A stretch of 16,459 bases of DNA, taken from assembly GCA_045598345.1 (NCBI GenBank), contig JAZLLX010000032.1, positions 1 through 16,459 on the forward strand, in the 5' to 3' direction. Positions 13,974 through 16,459 of this stretch are shown here, piece after piece. Made by a program: the position numbers and the translations under genes. Every line of letters begins with the position of its first letter. Position 1 is the stretch's first letter. The notes beneath the pieces were generated by a model. It was not told where the DNA came from. It saw only the letters and a list, made by a program, of their open reading frames with translations, and did no database searches. The DNA is from Phascolarctobacterium_B sp045598345. GTDB lineage: Bacteria > Bacillota > Negativicutes > Acidaminococcales > Acidaminococcaceae.

Positions 13974-14285
13974 ATGTACGCAATCATTAAGACCGGTGGC
14001 AAGCAATACCGGGTTGCCGAAGGTGACACTGTGCAAGTGGAAAAATTGGCAGCAGAGGTTGGTGCAGAGGTTGTTTTTGACCAGGTGCTTACCGTTGTTG
14101 ACGGAGCGGATGTCAAGATTGGCAAACCCCTTGTAGCCGGTGCCAAGGTTACTGCTAAGGTTGTTGAACAGGGCAAAGCGGAAAAAATCTTTGTTTTCAA
14201 GTACAAGAACAAAGTCAATTACCGTCGCCGCCAGGGTCATCGCCAACCTTTTACCGCAGTGGAAATTGTGAAGATTGAACTGTAA
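13974..14285 (+). CDS. rplU: 50S ribosomal protein L21
   Basis: L21 binds 23S rRNA in the large subunit, near L20. The 103-residue product begins MYAIIKTGGKQYRVAEGDTV and ends with KYKNKVNYRRRQGHRQPFTA before VEIVKIEL, the classic L21 start and C-terminal rRNA-binding signature; its length equals the family norm. GGGAGG lies 7 bases before the ATG at 13974. Upstream in-frame ATGs lie within the leader RNA and are not used. It is the first gene of rplU-prp-rpmA, whose expression is probably feedback-controlled through the leader. Confidence 0.98.
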   Translation: MYAIIKTGGKQYRVAEGDTVQVEKLAAEVGAEVVFDQVLTVVDGADVKIGKPLVAGAKVTAKVVEQGKAEKIFVFKYKNKVNYRRRQGHRQPFTAVEIVKIEL

Positions 14286-14286
14286 G

Positions 14287-14601
14287 ATGATAACCATCAA
14301 GGTTGATTATGATTCACAAGGATTGATAACCGGTTACAAGGTGGAGGGGCATGCAGAGTTGGCGGAAGCAGGCAAAGATATCCTTTGTGCGGCAGTCAGC
14401 ACTCTGACACAAACCCCCATACTTGGACTGGAAAGGCACTTGCAGTACAAACCCCGTTACAAAGTGGGGGATGCAAAATTGCAGGTGCAACTGGATAGGG
14501 CGGACGATACCACCCAGGCCATCCTGATGACCATGGTTCACGGACTAAGGGACTTGGCAGAGAAATATCCAAAGCGTGTCCGTATCGAAAACGAGAGGTG
14601 A
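14287..14601 (+). CDS. prp: Ribosomal-processing cysteine protease Prp
   Basis: Prp (YsxB family) removes the N-terminal extension of ribosomal protein L27 in Firmicutes and relatives. The 104-residue product contains GHAELAEAGKDILCAAVS with His22 and Cys34, the same positions as the catalytic pair known from Staphylococcus aureus Prp. The ATG at 14287, one base after the rplU stop, is preferred over an in-frame ATG 12 bases earlier inside rplU because MITIKVDY is the family start; no separate ribosome binding site is evident, so coupled translation is likely. Its substrate gene rpmA begins 4 bases after its stop. The L27 encoded there does carry a cleavable-type extension, so the enzyme and substrate agree. 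Confidence 0.95.
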   Translation: MITIKVDYDSQGLITGYKVEGHAELAEAGKDILCAAVSTLTQTPILGLERHLQYKPRYKVGDAKLQVQLDRADDTTQAILMTMVHGLRDLAEKYPKRVRIENER

Positions 14602-14605
14602 AAAA

Positions 14606-14890
14606 ATGTTTAAACTTATATTGCAGTTACATGCACATAAGAAAGGCACCGGCAGCAGCCATAACGGCCGTGACTCAAACGCCCAACGTTTGGGAACTAA
14701 GGCCTTTGAAGGCAAGGTAGTTAAAGCCGGTTCCATTATTGTGCGTCAGCGTGGCACCCGTTTCCATCCCGGCTTCAATACAGGGATTGGCAAGGACCAC
14801 ACCATTTTCGCTACAATTAACGGCGTAGTAAGATTTGAGCGTCTTGGTCGCAGCAAACGCCAAATCTCCATTTACCCGGTGGAGGCGTAA
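14606..14890 (+). CDS. rpmA: 50S ribosomal protein L27 with Prp-cleavable N-terminus
   Basis: L27 sits near the peptidyl transferase centre, reaching in with its N-terminus after processing. The 94-residue product contains HKKGTGSSHNGRDSNAQRLG and IIVRQRGTRFHPG, both standard L27 signatures. It begins MFKLILQLHAHKKG, an extension of the kind cut by Prp between residues 9 and 10 (LQFF-A in Staphylococcus). Here residues 8-9 are Leu-His, not Phe-Phe. GAGAGGTG (14592-14599) precedes the ATG at 14606; an earlier in-frame ATG inside prp is unlikely. A strong terminator follows directly. obgE, which often comes next in this cluster, is absent. Confidence 0.97.
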   Translation: MFKLILQLHAHKKGTGSSHNGRDSNAQRLGTKAFEGKVVKAGSIIVRQRGTRFHPGFNTGIGKDHTIFATINGVVRFERLGRSKRQISIYPVEA

Positions 14891-14896
14891 AAATTC

Positions 14897-14925
14897 AAAA
14901 CCCGTCGCACTGCGACGGGTTTTCT
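14897..14925 (+). terminator. Terminator of the rplU-prp-rpmA operon
   Basis: AAAACCCGTCGC (14897-14908) pairs perfectly with GCGACGGGTTTT (14912-14923) around ACT. The arm's own T residues supply the tail, followed by CT. It begins 6 bases after the rpmA stop. Confidence 0.9.
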
Positions 14926-14942
14926 AATATTGGTTACATATT

Positions 14943-15479
14943 ATGAAATACATTGCTTGTTTCGGTGACAGTTTAATAGAAGGATTCCCCTTTGGTTCTG
15001 AATGCAGTTGGTGCAAGGCGGCGGAAGAAGGCAGTGATTTCCGCTTGCTTAATTATGGCGTTTGCGGGGAATGTTGTGATGAAATTCTTTGGCGGTTGGA
15101 ACACACGCCATTGACGGAAAATCTTTCTGGCATCATCTTTTTAGGCGGTGCCAATGATGCTCTTTGCGGCCGGCCCCCGCAACTGATGGTGCAGGACATT
15201 GACAGGGCGGCAAAGTTTGCAACTGAACACGGACTGGGTTTTGCGGTGGTGTTGCCCTTGGTCAGTGATGACCTGGAATTGAACAGGCGTTTGCAGGAAG
15301 TAACTAATCTTCTGAAAACCAAATCTTATTTCTTCATTGATTTGCAGGAGGGAATTGGCTACGGAGCAGACGAATTGGCAAGGGCTTATGTGGACGGAGT
15401 GCATCCCACCATTGCGACCTATGCGAAAATGGGGAGGGTTGCAAAACCCCAGATAGAAAAATTTTTGGAGGGTGAATGA
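14943..15479 (+). CDS. SGNH/GDSL-family hydrolase
   Basis: The 178-residue protein carries the SGNH blocks in order: FGDSLIEG with Ser10, NYGVCG with Gly39, GGAND with Asn71, and DGVHPT with Asp151 and His154. These form the catalytic set of small GDSL esterases and lipases, which act on acyl, acetyl or thioester bonds; the substrate cannot be told. No signal peptide is seen, so it should be cytoplasmic. Cys-rich spots (C21, C24, C41, C44, C45) are unusual in number for the family. The ATG stands 18 bases after the terminator with no clear ribosome binding site or promoter; since GDS is at residues 8-10, a later start is impossible. It may depend on terminator read-through. The following small gene starts 3 bases after its stop. 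Confidence 0.9.
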   Translation: MKYIACFGDSLIEGFPFGSECSWCKAAEEGSDFRLLNYGVCGECCDEILWRLEHTPLTENLSGIIFLGGANDALCGRPPQLMVQDIDRAAKFATEHGLGFAVVLPLVSDDLELNRRLQEVTNLLKTKSYFFIDLQEGIGYGADELARAYVDGVHPTIATYAKMGRVAKPQIEKFLEGE

Positions 15480-15482
15480 CAA

Positions 15483-15656
15483 ATGGAAATTGACAAACTT
15501 ATTGCCCGTATAAACGAACTGGCGAAGAAGAAACGCACCACCGGACTCACAACAGAGGAAACAAGCGAACAACAGGAATTGTATAAAGAATATCTTGGCA
15601 ATGTGCGAAACTCGCTGAAAGCACAGCTGGATAATATTGAAGTAGTAGATAAGTAA
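15483..15656 (+). CDS. UPF0291/DUF896 (YnzC-type) small protein
   Basis: The ATG at 15483 is preceded by GGAGGGTG (15467-15474), inside the end of the hydrolase gene, and opens a 57-residue frame. The product begins MEIDKLIARINELAKKKRTT, continues with GLTTEETSEQQELYKEYLGN, and ends VRNSLKAQLDNIEVVDK. This is the helical-hairpin pattern (IxRINELaxKxk...GLTxEExxEQxxLrxeYlxxfR) of UPF0291 proteins, found mostly in Firmicutes; Bacillus YnzC is SOS-linked as a LexA-regulated gene, with unknown biochemical role. No LexA box is visible here, since the gene has no promoter of its own. Its tight position between the hydrolase and a DUF6125-like gene suggests one transcript. Confidence 0.9.
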   Translation: MEIDKLIARINELAKKKRTTGLTTEETSEQQELYKEYLGNVRNSLKAQLDNIEVVDK

Positions 15657-15667
15657 AGGCGGATATT

Positions 15668-16378
15668 ATGGATGAGAAATTACTCAACAATTTTATAATA
15701 GATGTATATCACCGAATTTTCATACATCATTCCATGTGGTATCAGGAAGTGGTAAAGGTGCTGGGAGAGAAGAAAGCCCTCACGGCATTGGAATATGCCT
15801 GGTCACGGACAAGTGAAAATATGTTGCAACGGCTGGGCTCACTTGGTTCTTGCAACGGGGAGCAGGCAACACTACAATTGAGTTATAATAAGAAAGAAGA
15901 AATATTGAATGAATTGGCAAAGTGTTGGCTGGCACAGGACGGCGTGTGGTTTCAGGCAGTAGAGTTCACAGAAGGTATGGCGGTGGCAAAGCAGTGTAAC
16001 GACGCAACCTGGAGCAAATTTTCTCCCTTTGAAGCATGGTCAATAAAACGCCTGATCGGGTTGGAAGAAAACAGCGGATTGGCCGGATTGAGGCAGGCAC
16101 TGGAGTTCCGGGTATATAGCCGCCTGAACAAACAGAGAAGTTATTTTGAAAATGATGCTCTGATTTTTCAAATGAATGACTGCCGGGTGCAGTCCGCCCG
16201 TGTACGCAAGGGCCTTGCAGATTATCCCTGCAAGAGCGCCGGAATCGTGGAGTACAGCGGGTTTGCAAAGGGCATTGACAGTAAAATTGCAACGGAATGT
16301 TTGGGATGTCCGCCTGACGAACACCCAAAAGAATGGTTTTGCGCCTGGAAATTTTTTCTTGCAAACACCAACAGATAG
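15668..16378 (+). CDS. DUF6125-like conserved protein with duplicated N-terminal unit
   Basis: The 236-residue protein matches, from memory, the DUF6125 family. WLAQDGVWFQAVEFTEGMAV (88-107) is followed by a helical part, then MNDCRVQSARVRKGL (C172), DYPCKSAGIVEYSGF (C188), and ECLGCPPDEHPKEWFCAWKF with C211, C214 and C225. The conserved Cys and His residues suggest metal or cofactor binding, as noted for related L-2-amino-thiazoline-4-carboxylate hydrolase-like proteins; no activity is known to me. Residues 18-57 (FIHHSMWYQEVVKVLG, ending LQRLG) look like a second, diverged copy of the unit at 88-131, set 70 residues apart. AAGGCGG (15655-15661) precedes the ATG 11 bases after the UPF0291 stop. 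No membrane segment or signal is present. Confidence 0.75.
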   Translation: MDEKLLNNFIIDVYHRIFIHHSMWYQEVVKVLGEKKALTALEYAWSRTSENMLQRLGSLGSCNGEQATLQLSYNKKEEILNELAKCWLAQDGVWFQAVEFTEGMAVAKQCNDATWSKFSPFEAWSIKRLIGLEENSGLAGLRQALEFRVYSRLNKQRSYFENDALIFQMNDCRVQSARVRKGLADYPCKSAGIVEYSGFAKGIDSKIATECLGCPPDEHPKEWFCAWKFFLANTNR

Positions 16379-16414
16379 TGTTTTCAGCGGATTTGACAGC
16401 AACTAATGGTGGTT

Positions 16415-16459
16415 GAAAAAATTTTTAAAAAAGTTGTTGACAAGTTCGTTTGTTTTTAG
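16415..16459 (+). promoter_or_regulatory. Truncated strong promoter with A/T-rich upstream element
   Basis: TTGACA at 16437-16442 follows an A/T-rich stretch (GAAAAAATTTTTAAAAAAG, 16415-16433) like the UP elements of rRNA and tRNA promoters. With a 17-base spacer the -10 box would start at 16460, just outside the window. A stable-RNA operon or other highly expressed gene may follow; this is inferred. Confidence 0.5.

Overview
The window looks like chromosomal DNA of a Bacillota (Firmicutes) bacterium. Signs of this are strong GGAGG ribosome binding sites, consensus sigma-A promoters with 17-bp spacers, an L21 leader RNA, an L27 with a cleavable N-terminal extension next to its Prp protease, a UPF0291/YnzC-type small protein and a SpoVB/YabM-type flippase behind mfd. 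RNase G plus a DUF6125-like protein makes me lean to Negativicutes or Clostridia (possibly a gut genus), but this is a low-confidence guess.

Layout. (1) 1-470: gene-free, AT-rich DNA with a repeat copy ending in an intrinsic terminator, a long near-perfect hairpin and a tandem palindromic motif. (2) 472-3816: an accessory cassette. A leftward XRE-type regulator faces a rightward run of four genes: a 583-residue protein with a glycine-rich hydrophobic segment and PH-like C-terminus, a 60-residue single-span peptide, a membrane-anchored PH-like protein and a putative lipoprotein with two tandem zinc ribbons. A 10-bp inverted repeat overlaps the -35 box of the rightward promoter, and a terminator closes the run at about 3916-3964. 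This cassette is the best candidate for an uncharacterised system. (3) 4143-4582: a RelB/DinJ-type antitoxin with its own promoter, followed by a YafQ-like toxin gene broken by an internal deletion. (4) 4583-7028: a mosaic of dispersed intergenic repeats surrounding one AAA/DUF4143 ATPase gene (5308-6540).

(5) 7029-16378: a GC-richer core region with all genes on the plus strand. mfd, the flippase and a DUF2939-like membrane protein are joined by 4-base ATGA overlaps, and RNase G follows after 9 bases. A consensus promoter at the end of the RNase G gene starts a structured leader for rplU-prp-rpmA, which ends at a strong terminator. Prp has the expected His22/Cys34 pair, and its substrate L27 carries the extension. 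A second run follows: SGNH/GDSL hydrolase, UPF0291 protein and a DUF6125-like protein with a duplicated N-terminal unit. The last bases hold a TTGACA box with an A/T-rich upstream element; its -10 box would lie just outside the window.

The repeat mosaic is confined to the accessory part and stops only a few bases before mfd. It separates the two halves and is a likely source of rearrangement. Functions given for accessory genes are inferred from motifs only; no database search was run.
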